Shown here: positions 25,207-34,853 of the stretch, in pieces
Position numbering within the stretch: position 1 is the stretch's first letter
Layout: every line of letters starts with the position of its first letter
Assembly: GCA_002840245.1 (NCBI GenBank)
Contig: PHAA01000007.1
Span: 124,001 to 188,000 of the forward strand
Origin: Firmicutes bacterium HGW-Firmicutes-15
GTDB lineage: Bacteria > Bacillota > Syntrophomonadia > Syntrophomonadales > Syntrophomonadaceae
Length of the DNA stretch: 64,000 nucleotides
Direction: 5' to 3'
Notes under the pieces: model-generated
Databases searched by the model: none
Seen by the model: the letters and a program-made list of their open reading frames with translations, nothing else
What the model was told of the DNA's origin: nothing
Position numbers and translations under genes: made by a program

Positions 25207-27222
25207 TCATATATTTATTTTGTAGTTTTTCATTTTGCGATAAATAGTACTCCTGGCAGCTCCCATATGTCGGGCTACATTACTAATATTACCCCCGAAT
25301 TCATCCAGCAGTCTCACGATTTCATCGCGTTCCATCTCCGCACTAGCCTTCTGATTATATTTTCTGGCTTCTTCGATGGTCAGACCGGACACAGTCTCAT
25401 CACTGCTAATCATCTCAGGTGGCTTTCTATCAGAAAAAGATACATTTTGAACTGGTATATATTGTTTTAAATAGGACGGAAGAATATCTTCCGTAATGAT
25501 GTTGCCCTCGGCAAACACAATTGCGTTTTCTATAACATTTCTCAGCTCTCTTGCATTTCCTGGCCAGTTATAAGCGCAAAGCAGGTGCATTGCAGCATCA
25601 CTTATGCTTAATACGTCCCGTTTGAACTGGCTGCACAGGGTGTGGATGAAAAATCTGGTAATAGGGGGTATATCAAGTATCCTCTCTCTAAGAGGAGGTA
25701 ATTCAATACTTATTACATTTAGCCGGTAAAATAGATCTTCACGGAACCTTCCCATACTCACCTCAGTCTTCAGCTTTCGATTCGTTGCCGCGATAATTCT
25801 CACATCCACTTTTTTGGGAATTGAACTGCCTATACGTGTAATCATTTTATCCTGCAGAAATCTGAGCAAATTGACCTGCATATCAAAGGGCATTTCTCCG
25901 ATTTCATCCAGGAAAACGGTCCCCCCATCCCCCATTTCCAGTTTTCCTATACCTCCGCCTTTCCTAGCACCTGTAAATGATCCATCTTCATATCCGAACA
26001 GTTCACTCTGCAATAATTCCTTCGGTATAGCTCCACAATTAATTGCCACGAACGGCCCCTTCAACCCGCTTTCATCATGTATAGCTCGAGCTACCAGCTC
26101 TTTACCTGTACCACTTTCTCCTTCAATAAGCACACTGGAAGAAACCCGTGCTGCTCTTATAGATAATTTCTTTATTTCTATCCATTTTTCGCTGTGTCCA
26201 ACCAGATTGTTAAAATTGGAACTGTCATCCCCATACGTACCAGTAAAGACATACTGTTGGTCTGACTTCGTTTCACCCTCGACAACAAAACCCAGAACTG
26301 TTTGCTGAGATCCATCGGGATTTTTTGTTATACGTCTTCGCACTAATGAACATGGAACTAAACCCCGTGCACCCCTTAGAGAAAATTTACTAATAAATTC
26401 ATTGGGATTACTGGATAGAAGGTTTGAAAGTACCACCCGGTCATCAGCCAGGATATTACCCAAGAATTCTCCGATCAAAGACTCTCGATCGTTGATCCCC
26501 AGTAGGTTCAAAGCACTTTGGTTAACGTTAATAATATTGTCCTTGGCATCAACAACAAAAAAACCATCACTGAAAAAATCAATAATAGATGAACAGGTAT
26601 TGTGATATATATGAGTAATTTCGGATTGCTCTGATTTGTAATTAATTTGATTTTGAATTACCTTTAAGCCCAGTTTAAGAGTCTGTAATATCCCAGTTGG
26701 CAGTGCAGTTGAAAAGTTGTAAACTGCCAAAATTCCGATGATTCGATCTCTGATGTCGTGAACAGGTACGGCTGCACCATAGGCTGAATGGTAACAATGG
26801 CAATAATGTTCCGAGCCTCTTACTTCAAATGCCTTGTTCTCAAGCAAAGCTGTTCCAATGGCATTGGTTCCTATGTCAACTTCGCTAAAACGAAGCCCTA
26901 AAAGTTCATAATATTGGGGTTCACCAGCTAAGTCCACAATATAACCATCTTGATCTGACAATACCACAAAATCGAGTCCCTCAACTTCACTGATATCCCT
27001 GATAATAGGCCTGGCAAGTGATATTAGCTGCACATTATCTACCAGCTTGGCCTGCAGCATACGGTTGGGCAACTGGTGCCGGTGTTTGGCAAAGGGATCA
27101 ATTCCCCGGCTTCTCTGCCAGGATTCCATAATTTCAGGCCTAATTGTTCCCTCTAAAATAGTACCGTCATTAACGAAACCAGCCCATGCTTTATAAATAT
27201 TAGAATTCAAAGTGGCATTCAT
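25207..27222 (-). CDS. Sigma-54-dependent transcriptional activator (AcoR-like)
   Basis: This 671-residue activator has an N-terminal GAF-like sensory region (about 60-180), a PAS domain (about 205-300), an AAA+ domain with Walker A GESGTGKE, the sigma-54-contact loop as GSFTGA (Ala-to-Ser variant of GAFTGA), Walker B VFLDEIGEMP, and a C-terminal Fis-type HTH ending in HMGAARSTIYRKM. The ATG at 27222 lies after GGAGG; the annotated-looking TTG at 27240 overlaps that Shine-Dalgarno. It stands just upstream of the sigma-54 promoter and most likely controls the beta-oxidation operon in response to a small acid or derivative. Confidence 0.93.
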   Translation of the reverse strand: MNATLNSNIYKAWAGFVNDGTILEGTIRPEIMESWQRSRGIDPFAKHRHQLPNRMLQAKLVDNVQLISLARPIIRDISEVEGLDFVVLSDQDGYIVDLAGEPQYYELLGLRFSEVDIGTNAIGTALLENKAFEVRGSEHYCHCYHSAYGAAVPVHDIRDRIIGILAVYNFSTALPTGILQTLKLGLKVIQNQINYKSEQSEITHIYHNTCSSIIDFFSDGFFVVDAKDNIINVNQSALNLLGINDRESLIGEFLGNILADDRVVLSNLLSSNPNEFISKFSLRGARGLVPCSLVRRRITKNPDGSQQTVLGFVVEGETKSDQQYVFTGTYGDDSSNFNNLVGHSEKWIEIKKLSIRAARVSSSVLIEGESGTGKELVARAIHDESGLKGPFVAINCGAIPKELLQSELFGYEDGSFTGARKGGGIGKLEMGDGGTVFLDEIGEMPFDMQVNLLRFLQDKMITRIGSSIPKKVDVRIIAATNRKLKTEVSMGRFREDLFYRLNVISIELPPLRERILDIPPITRFFIHTLCSQFKRDVLSISDAAMHLLCAYNWPGNARELRNVIENAIVFAEGNIITEDILPSYLKQYIPVQNVSFSDRKPPEMISSDETVSGLTIEEARKYNQKASAEMERDEIVRLLDEFGGNISNVARHMGAARSTIYRKMKNYKINI

Positions 27223-27486
27223 ATCTATTTTAGCCTCCAATCAACACGTACAAATACTAGTTGATGCCTATAATAATGTTATACAGCTTTTTATAGCAGT
27301 TTACAACATGAAAGGATAACCAAGCTTGATGGATAGTATCTACCCCTTTTCGTGCAAGGCCAATAATAGTTTTATCATCTTATTAAAAACAGTTATGTTA
27401 ATCCTCAGCATATTTCGTATAAAAACAGGCCATCATACAACTAGTTCGTTTCTTTAATGAAATTGACTACTGATGGAGGTATAGCA

Positions 27487-28371
27487 TTGAATGTAATCGA
27501 GATTATTAATTTATGCAAGTTTTACGGGAAATCGAGAGGGATAATTGATGTCAGTTTTAATGTGGAGGAGGGTGAGGTATTCGGCTTCATTGGACCTAAT
27601 GGTGCTGGGAAATCGACTACTATTCGGACCTTACTTTCACTAATTTATCCAACCAGTGGATCAGCCAAAATTTTTGGTATGGATTGTATTAAAGAAGGAA
27701 GAGAAATTAGACAACATATAGGGTATCTACCCTCAGAAGTTTTTTATTATGACAATATGAAAGTGATTGATCTATTAAAATACTCCGCCAGTTTTTACCT
27801 AAATAGTGATAAAAATCGCATTTATGAACTAGCTGCAATAATGGATTTAGACTTAAACAGAAAAATTGACGACCTCTCATACGGTAATAAAAAGAAAGTT
27901 GGTATTGTTCAGGGCTTATTACATAGACCTAAACTAATTATTTTGGATGAACCAACTGGTGGATTAGACCCTCTTATGCAAAATCGATTTTTTGACCTTA
28001 TTCATGAAGAAAAAGAAAAAGGAACCACCGTTCTTTTCTCCTCCCACATCCTAAGCGAAGTTCAAAAGATTTGTACAAGAGTAGGGATAATAAAAGAAGG
28101 TAAAATGATTAGGGTGGAAGATATCAAAACCCTTGAACATACAAATTATAAGAAATTCAAAATCGAAATGAAGGAAGCTATTCCAGCTGAATATTTCAAT
28201 ATAAATGGGATAAGTAATTTAGATGTTAAGGAAAAAGCTGCCACTTTTATTTTCAACGGTGACATTAACAAAATCGTCGAAAAACTTTATGAACGAAAAG
28301 TGTCAAATCTCATTGTTGAAGAGCCTTCTTTAGAAGAGATTTTCTTGCACTATTATGACAAGGAGGCATAA
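27487..28371 (+). CDS. ABC-2 type exporter ATP-binding protein
   Basis: The 294-residue ATPase has Walker A GPNGAGKST, the Q-loop region, a signature DLSYGNKKKVGI (variant of LSGGQ common in this subfamily), Walker B LIILDEPTGGLDP and the switch His in FSSHILSE. The TTG at 27487 has a GGAGG 7 bases upstream; the frame is open to 27457. It powers the two membrane proteins encoded just downstream. The export substrate is unknown; related systems export drugs, peptides or lipids. The operon is more AT-rich than its neighbours. Confidence 0.93.
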   Translation: MNVIEIINLCKFYGKSRGIIDVSFNVEEGEVFGFIGPNGAGKSTTIRTLLSLIYPTSGSAKIFGMDCIKEGREIRQHIGYLPSEVFYYDNMKVIDLLKYSASFYLNSDKNRIYELAAIMDLDLNRKIDDLSYGNKKKVGIVQGLLHRPKLIILDEPTGGLDPLMQNRFFDLIHEEKEKGTTVLFSSHILSEVQKICTRVGIIKEGKMIRVEDIKTLEHTNYKKFKIEMKEAIPAEYFNINGISNLDVKEKAATFIFNGDINKIVEKLYERKVSNLIVEEPSLEEIFLHYYDKEA

Positions 28372-28375
28372 CCTC

Positions 28376-29173
28376 GTGAATATTTATATTCAAGAGCTAA
28401 AAATGTCTGTAAAATCATTAATCTATTGGACTTTTGGGATGCTCCTAGCACTTATGTTTTTCATGTTATTGTTCCCTGCCATCTCCCAAGATGCTGCCCT
28501 GATGAATCAATTAATCAGTAAATTTCCGCCAGAGCTAACCAGGGCTTTGGGACTAACCACCTTGGATTTATCGATGGCATTAGGATTTTACGGTTATCTA
28601 TTTTTATTTATTCTTCTTATTGGTTCAGTTTACGCAATGAAATCAGGCATGTCAGTTTTATCTGAAGAAATCAGAGCCAAAACTGCCGATTTTTTATTAT
28701 CCAAGCCTATTTCACGAAATACAATTGTGACTGCCAAAATTATGAGTGTCCTTTCACTTTTAGTTCTTCAGACAGTTTTTTATATCATTGGTGCATTTAT
28801 TGTTGTCAATCTTACAACCAATCAACTCTTTGATAGAACGACATTTCTGCTAATAAATCTGAGCTTACTCCTGGTACAATTGTTTTTTGCAGCTTTAGGG
28901 TTATTACTTTCTGTGATTGTTCGAAAGATTAAGACTGTGTTACCAATTGCGCTCGGCATCGTTTTTGGTTTTTATGTTCTGCAAATGTTGAATCAATCCC
29001 TCACCGATTCAAATTTGGCATATATAACGCCTTTTGCTTACTTCGATATTTCAAAAATTGTTGCAACTGGTGCCTATGAATCTAATTATTTAATTATTAA
29101 CACTTTCATGATTCTTGGTTTCACGATACTTACCTATATTATCTATAATAAAAAGGATATGCCATCAATATAG
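28376..29173 (+). CDS. ABC-2 type exporter permease (first)
   Basis: The 265-residue membrane protein has about six hydrophobic segments and the ABC-2 pattern in which a conserved cytoplasmic stretch (SEEIRAKTADFLLSKPISR; EIRAKTADFLLSKPISR visible) follows the second helix. GTG at 28376 follows AAGGAGG, 4 bases after the ATPase stop. It resembles the next gene in order and motif, so the two probably arose by duplication and form a heterodimeric channel. Confidence 0.9.
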   Translation: MNIYIQELKMSVKSLIYWTFGMLLALMFFMLLFPAISQDAALMNQLISKFPPELTRALGLTTLDLSMALGFYGYLFLFILLIGSVYAMKSGMSVLSEEIRAKTADFLLSKPISRNTIVTAKIMSVLSLLVLQTVFYIIGAFIVVNLTTNQLFDRTTFLLINLSLLLVQLFFAALGLLLSVIVRKIKTVLPIALGIVFGFYVLQMLNQSLTDSNLAYITPFAYFDISKIVATGAYESNYLIINTFMILGFTILTYIIYNKKDMPSI

Positions 29174-29198
29174 TATGGATGGGAAGGAGTTTTTCAGC

Positions 29199-29993
29199 AT
29201 GAATATCGTATTACGAGAGCTTCGTGCTAATCTAAAATCACTTATTATATGGTGTGTTAGCATGGCTTTACTCATTTATGCGGGAATGGTCAAATATTCT
29301 GGCATTGCAGCGGTTGGTCAGAGCGCCAATGAGCTCTTTAACCAGTTACCGGAAGCCATGAAGAGCATATTAGGTATGAACTCCTTAGATTTAACCTCGA
29401 TATCTGGTTATTACGGGATGTTCTTCCTATATTTCATGCTGTTAGGCAGCACATTTGCGGTAATGCTGGGTGCAATTATTATCTCTAAAGAGGAAAGAGA
29501 TAAGACTGCTGATTTTTTATTAGTAAAACCCATTTCCAGAAGTAAAGTTATTACCGCAAAGCTGATTGCGACTCTAATAAACTTAGCTGTCTTTAATATA
29601 ATTACTCTTTTGGCATCGTTTTTCTTTGTAGCCATGTTTAATAAGGGCGTGCCTATCAACGATCAGATCATTAATCTGATGATTGCATTATTCATTTTAG
29701 AGGTCTTGTTTGCATCAATAGGAGCAGGAATTTCTGTTTTTACCACAAACACCAAAAAGGCTACTTCATTGGCAACGACACTGCTTTTAACCATGTTTTT
29801 ATTGTCTGCTGCCATTGACATCTATGATAAGATTAGTTTTTTTAAATATTTAACACCCTTTAAATATTTTCAAACTGCTCAAGTTATGAGAGGATCCTTT
29901 GATACTTTTTTCTTGTTTTTATCTGCATTTATTTTGATTACATGTATTGCGCTTACCTACACTACCTTCCAAAAACGAGATATTCACATTTAA
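29199..29993 (+). CDS. ABC-2 type exporter permease (second)
   Basis: The 264-residue protein has six predicted membrane helices and the stretch SKEERDKTADFLLVKPISRSK, clearly paralogous to the first permease. ATG at 29199 follows GGAAGGAG; the frame is open back to 29115 within the previous gene but without a good Shine-Dalgarno there. It completes the ATPase-permease-permease operon. A short stem (ATTACCT / AGGTAAT, 30052-30076) lies beyond its end, too weak to list as a firm terminator. Confidence 0.9.
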   Translation: MNIVLRELRANLKSLIIWCVSMALLIYAGMVKYSGIAAVGQSANELFNQLPEAMKSILGMNSLDLTSISGYYGMFFLYFMLLGSTFAVMLGAIIISKEERDKTADFLLVKPISRSKVITAKLIATLINLAVFNIITLLASFFFVAMFNKGVPINDQIINLMIALFILEVLFASIGAGISVFTTNTKKATSLATTLLLTMFLLSAAIDIYDKISFFKYLTPFKYFQTAQVMRGSFDTFFLFLSAFILITCIALTYTTFQKRDIHI

Positions 29994-30081
29994 TAAATAC
30001 GATACTACCTTATTGAACCACAATTTAATCGGGTTTATATCCTCTTTATCTATTACCTGCCATACTACTAGGTAATTGTTG

Positions 30082-33000
30082 TTATTCTATCTGCATTAAT
30101 AACTCTCTGTTTTTAACTTGTTGGCCTTCTTTTACTGTCACATTTACCACTTTGCCGCCCAGTGGTGCTGCTATTTGGGTCTCCATTTTCATAGCTTCAA
30201 TTATAATGAGGCTTTGGCCAGCCTTTACCAGGTCTCCATCTTTGACGAGTATTTTGGCAACTGTTCCAGGAATGCTTGCACCTATCTCTCGTTTGTTGTC
30301 TGGATCTGCGAGAACCGTCGATGATACTACCTCACCCTTTTGGTAACCCTTATCAAATACGGTGATTTCTCTTTGATTTCCATTTACCTCGAAATATATT
30401 TTCCTGAAGCCTTCTTTATTAACTTTTCCTATATTAACTAGTTTAATAATAAATATTTTCCCTTCATCAACTTCAACTTCGCAGATCTCCCCTTGGCATA
30501 TTCCATCGAAAAATACCGGGCTGTTCACTCTGCTTAGATCACCATATTCTTTTTTAAATTCTAAATAATCTTCAAATACTTTTGGATACAGTGCATAACT
30601 TAAAACATCTTTCATTTCTGGTTTGATATTGAATTTTTGCTCAAGAAGTTTATTTATTAAATCAAAATCTGTTGGTTCTAATAATTCACCCGGACGGCAG
30701 GTGATAGGCTTTTTACCCTTTAGCACAACTTTTTGAAGTTTTTTGGGGAAACCACCAACAGGTTGCCCCATCATACCTTCAAAGTAAGCTTCTGCTGAAT
30801 CAGGAAATGCTAAATCCTTGCCTTTTTCAATTATATTTTCTGGAGTTAAATCATTCTTGACCATGAATATGGCTAGATCTCCAACCAGTTTGGATGAAGG
30901 AGTAACTTTTACAATGTCTCCCAACATTTCGTTGACACTTTTATACATTTCTTTAACTTCTTTAAATTTGTGTCCCAGTCCGAAACTTTCCACCTGCGGT
31001 TTTAAGTTGGAATACTGGCCACCTGGAATTTCATATTTATATACTTCAGCAGTACCAGATTTGAGGCCTGACTCAAACTGCCCATATATTGGTCTTATAT
31101 CACTCCAATAGTCAGCAATTTCTTGTATTTCATCCAAATTAATTTTGGTAGCCCGGTTGGTGTTTTCCAAGGCGGCGACCACCGAATTCAGAGCCGGTTG
31201 GCTGGTTAGGCCTGACATACTGTTAAATGCTGTATCAACTATATCTACTCCGGCTTCTGCAGCCATAAGCAGGGTAGCCACGCCATTCCCACTGGTGTCA
31301 TGGGTATGTAAATGAATGGGAATGGATATTTCGTTTTTCAATTCTCTGATTAGTTTTTCGGCCGCATATGGCTTTAATAGACCCGCCATATCCTTGATGC
31401 CAAGAATATGAGCCCCCATTTTTTCAATTTCCTTGGCCGTTTGAATATAATACTTGAGGGAATATTTATCTTTGCTTTCATCCAAAATGTCACCAGTATA
31501 ACAAATACATGCCTCCGCAATTTTACCGGTTTTCAAGGTTTCATCAATAGCAATTTCCATTCCCTTTAACCAGTTTAATGAATCAAATATTCTGAATATA
31601 TCAATACCTGAACTTGCCGATTCTCTAATAAATTCCCTAACCACGTTATCTGGATAATTAGTATAGCCAACGGCATTGGCTCCCCTAATTAACATTTGGA
31701 ACATTATATTAGGTATTTTATTACGAAGTTCGGTTAATCTTTCCCATGGGGATTCGTTTAAAAAACGATAAGCAACATCAAATGTGGCTCCTCCCCACAT
31801 TTCCAATGAAAATAAATCCTTTCCAAAATGGGCCGTTGCTTCCGCAATCCTTAACATGTCAACTGTCCTAACTCTAGTAGCCATTAATGATTGATGCGCA
31901 TCCCGCATGCTTGTATCTGTCAGTAATAATTTGTTTTGAGCTTTTATCCAATCAACAACACCCTGAGGACCTTTTTTATCTAAAATCTGTTTTGTGCCAG
32001 ACAGCTTATCATTGATTTGAAACTTCGGAATCCTAGGCACATCATAATCTTTTCCAACCTTACTTTCATTAACAACTTTTTCCCCAATAAATTTTAATAT
32101 AGTAGCTTCATGGTCTTCTTTTGGTGTTATGTCAAAAAGTTCAGGTGTTGAATCTAGAAAACCAGTATCACATTCACCCTTAATAAATTTTGGATGGGCG
32201 AGAACATTGAGCAGAAATGCTTCATTAGTCTTAACTCCACCAATAACGGCTTCCCGCATAGCACGCTTGGATTTATTTATCGTGTCCTCGAAAGTTCTTG
32301 AGCTTGAGGTAACTTTGACCAGTAAGCTATCATAGTAAGGGCTGATTATTGAACCAGTATAGCCATTCCCACCATCCAGCCTAATACCAAAACCAGATCC
32401 TGTCCTATATACATCTATCTTCCCGGTGTCAGGTGCGAAACTATTGGTCGGGTCTTCAGTTGTAACTCGACACTGTATGGCATAGCCGCGAGGTTTAATG
32501 GCCTTTTGACCAGGGATACCAATTTGTTGGGAATCTAACTTATAACCTTGAGCAATTAGGATTTGACTCTGAACAATATCAATGCCAGTAACCATTTCGG
32601 TAATTGTATGTTCAACCTGAATTCTTGGGTTCATTTCAATGAAGTAATGATTTCCCTGATTATCTAATAAGAATTCGACTGTACCTGCACTTCTATAGTT
32701 GACTGATTGAGCAATCTTAATCGCATCAGCGCAAATTGCCTGTCTCTTATCTTCTGAAATTGCAATGGCCGGTGTAAACTCAATCACTTTTTGGTGACGT
32801 CTTTGAATAGAACAGTCCCTTTCATATAAATGAACAATATTTCCATAATTGTCACCCAGGATTTGAACCTCGATATGTTTGGGACGCTCTAGATATTTTT
32901 CCACAAAGATATCATCAATTCCAAAAGCCTTCTTGGCTTCATTTTTACAACTATGAAATTCTTTAAGTAAATCAGTTTCGCTTCTAACTATTCTCATGCC

Positions 33001-33510
33001 TCTTCCGCCACCACCTGCGGATGCTTTTAGCATAATCGGGTAAGAACATTTTTCAGCAAACTTAATGGCATCTTTGTCCGATTTAATAGGCTTTTCAATT
33101 CCTGGAATGGTAGGTACGCCTATATTTTGGGCAATGAGTTTCGATTTAATCTTATCCCCCATTTTATCCATCATTTCTGGAGTCGGCCCTATAAATTCAA
33201 TTCCTGATTCGATACATTTTTTCGCAAACTCAGGATTTTCAGATAGAAATCCGTATCCAGGGTGAATTGCATCTACGCCTTTTTTTATTGCCAGACTAAT
33301 TATTTCTTCTATACCTAAGTAAGCTTCAACTGGACCTTTATTATTACCAATCAAATATGATTCATCAGATTTGGTTCTAAATAATCCTAACTTATCTTCT
33401 TTGGAATAAACCGAAACCGTTCTAATACCTAATTCATGGCATGCTCGAATTATGCGTATTGCAATTTCCCCACGGTTTGCAATCAACACTTTTTTGAAAG
33501 TTTTAATAAT
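30082..33510 (-). CDS. pyc: Pyruvate carboxylase (single-chain), probable ATT start
   Basis: Complete biotin enzyme making oxaloacetate from pyruvate and bicarbonate. Biotin carboxylase domain about 1-455 (KVLIANRGEIAIRI, GGGGRGMRIV, FIEMNPRIQVEHT), carboxyltransferase domain about 525-800 (LLLTDTSMRDAHQSLMATRVR region with DAHQS), linker, and a C-terminal biotinyl domain with the biotinylated Lys in EAMKMET. The first canonical start, GTG at 33489, would be about 25 bases from the AGGAGGAGG and would cut off the conserved Ile-Lys-Thr-Phe-Lys-Lys lead. Reading upstream gives two ATT codons at 33510 and 33507 at proper spacing, so an ATT start is likely (about 1142 residues). Confidence 0.93.
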   Translation of the reverse strand: MIKTFKKVLIANRGEIAIRIIRACHELGIRTVSVYSKEDKLGLFRTKSDESYLIGNNKGPVEAYLGIEEIISLAIKKGVDAIHPGYGFLSENPEFAKKCIESGIEFIGPTPEMMDKMGDKIKSKLIAQNIGVPTIPGIEKPIKSDKDAIKFAEKCSYPIMLKASAGGGGRGMRIVRSETDLLKEFHSCKNEAKKAFGIDDIFVEKYLERPKHIEVQILGDNYGNIVHLYERDCSIQRRHQKVIEFTPAIAISEDKRQAICADAIKIAQSVNYRSAGTVEFLLDNQGNHYFIEMNPRIQVEHTITEMVTGIDIVQSQILIAQGYKLDSQQIGIPGQKAIKPRGYAIQCRVTTEDPTNSFAPDTGKIDVYRTGSGFGIRLDGGNGYTGSIISPYYDSLLVKVTSSSRTFEDTINKSKRAMREAVIGGVKTNEAFLLNVLAHPKFIKGECDTGFLDSTPELFDITPKEDHEATILKFIGEKVVNESKVGKDYDVPRIPKFQINDKLSGTKQILDKKGPQGVVDWIKAQNKLLLTDTSMRDAHQSLMATRVRTVDMLRIAEATAHFGKDLFSLEMWGGATFDVAYRFLNESPWERLTELRNKIPNIMFQMLIRGANAVGYTNYPDNVVREFIRESASSGIDIFRIFDSLNWLKGMEIAIDETLKTGKIAEACICYTGDILDESKDKYSLKYYIQTAKEIEKMGAHILGIKDMAGLLKPYAAEKLIRELKNEISIPIHLHTHDTSGNGVATLLMAAEAGVDIVDTAFNSMSGLTSQPALNSVVAALENTNRATKINLDEIQEIADYWSDIRPIYGQFESGLKSGTAEVYKYEIPGGQYSNLKPQVESFGLGHKFKEVKEMYKSVNEMLGDIVKVTPSSKLVGDLAIFMVKNDLTPENIIEKGKDLAFPDSAEAYFEGMMGQPVGGFPKKLQKVVLKGKKPITCRPGELLEPTDFDLINKLLEQKFNIKPEMKDVLSYALYPKVFEDYLEFKKEYGDLSRVNSPVFFDGICQGEICEVEVDEGKIFIIKLVNIGKVNKEGFRKIYFEVNGNQREITVFDKGYQKGEVVSSTVLADPDNKREIGASIPGTVAKILVKDGDLVKAGQSLIIIEAMKMETQIAAPLGGKVVNVTVKEGQQVKNRELLMQIE

Positions 33511-33774
33511 AACGCCTCCTCCTATATATCATCCGATATTATCGGAATCTAAAACTTAATATTCATCTCTATTATTCCCCACTAATCAGTTTATCCCTTA
33601 CTTACCTTACCTGCAACAACTCTAAGTCTTATTTTATACTATTGTATTGTAATCGATTTAGTATAATTGAGAAATAGAATACTGTGGAAGTAATCGCACC
33701 AGTAAATATTTTAGCAAGATTGGTCAAGAAACCCATTCCAGTAATTTGCTATCCTTCATGCAGGAGGTGAAAAA

Positions 33775-34680
33775 ATGGAGAACTGGGACAATATAAATGC
33801 GGTTCAGAGGGTGCAGGATTATGTCGCAGAGCATATAACCGAGCCACTAACACTGCACATGCTTTCCAATGCGGCAGGTTATTCGCCTTGGCACACATCC
33901 CGAATGTTTAAAGAGCTTACCGGGAAATCACCTCTTGAATATATCCGTTCCCTTAGACTATCCCGAGCAGCTGTAGATCTCTGGGATGAGGATAAACGAA
34001 TAATTGATGTAGCATTCGATTTTGCATTTAACTCCCATGAGGGTTTTACCAGAGCGTTTTCGGCACAATTTGGTGTTACACCGCAATATTACCGAAAAAA
34101 CACGCCCATGATTTCGCTATTTATGCCCAGTCGTATCCGTGATTATTATCTCATGTTGCAGAAAGGAGAAATAATAATGTCCGAAAAAACAAGTACTAAA
34201 ACGGTTTTTGTTCAAGTAGTGGAAAGACCAGCGAGGAAGTTGATATTAAAGAGAGGTGTCGATGCAGATAATTATTTTGATTATTGTTCAGAGGTTGGCT
34301 GCGATGTATGGGGCGAACTATGCAGTATAAAAAAGGCATTGTATGAGCCAATCGGAATGTGGATGCCTGAAAACTTCCGAAAGCCAGGAACATCAGTCTA
34401 TGCTCAGGGAGTTGAAGTGCCTGTTGATTATACTGGCGAATTCCCGGATGGATTTGAGATGATTGAATTACCACCTTGTATGGTTATGGTATTCCAAGGC
34501 CCACCGTTTGAGAACGAGGCATTTGTGGAAGCAATTGGCGATTTGTGGGAAGTTATAAAAAACTACAATCCGGAGTTCTATGGTTTCAAATGGGCAGACA
34601 ATGATGGGCCAAGATTTCAACTCGAACCTTTGGGCGAGCGCGGATATATTGAGGCAAGACCAGTAAGGGCAGTAAAATAG
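33775..34680 (+). CDS. AraC-type regulator with GyrI-like effector domain
   Basis: Residues about 8-108 carry two AraC-type helix-turn-helix motifs (LHMLSNAAGYSPWHTSRMFKEL; LSNAAGYSPWHTSRMFK visible, and VAFDFAFNSHEGFTRAFS), and the C-terminal half (about 140-300) matches the GyrI-like/SOUL small-molecule-binding fold seen in Rob-like regulators. ATG at 33775 follows CAGGAGGTG. It is monocistronic, ends in a strong terminator, and does not have an obvious adjacent target; the pyruvate carboxylase gene is divergent from it. Confidence 0.88.
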   Translation: MENWDNINAVQRVQDYVAEHITEPLTLHMLSNAAGYSPWHTSRMFKELTGKSPLEYIRSLRLSRAAVDLWDEDKRIIDVAFDFAFNSHEGFTRAFSAQFGVTPQYYRKNTPMISLFMPSRIRDYYLMLQKGEIIMSEKTSTKTVFVQVVERPARKLILKRGVDADNYFDYCSEVGCDVWGELCSIKKALYEPIGMWMPENFRKPGTSVYAQGVEVPVDYTGEFPDGFEMIELPPCMVMVFQGPPFENEAFVEAIGDLWEVIKNYNPEFYGFKWADNDGPRFQLEPLGERGYIEARPVRAVK

Positions 34681-34701
34681 AAACCTACCTAACAAGATTT
34701 C

Positions 34702-34733
34702 AAAAACGTCCCATAAGCGGACGTTTTTGTTTT
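34702..34733 (+). terminator. Intrinsic terminator of the AraC-type gene
   Basis: Ten-base perfect stem AAAAACGTCC / GGACGTTTTT with a 7-base loop and a further GTTTT, 21 bases after the stop. Confidence 0.92.
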
Positions 34734-34853
34734 GGGAAAGATTGTCTCTTTCCAGTCAATTCGTAATATAGAAATCTGTTTGAATTCGTTTTTTGTTATA
34801 TAATACCTTTGGGCCTTCTGCCAAAACGAACTATAAAAACGAGGGGTATCCTG

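Noticed and set aside
25814-26308. A 164-residue plus-strand open frame within the sigma-54 activator gene
   Set aside because: It lies antisense to the conserved AAA+ domain, whose motifs explain the sequence; proline/serine-rich shadow composition.
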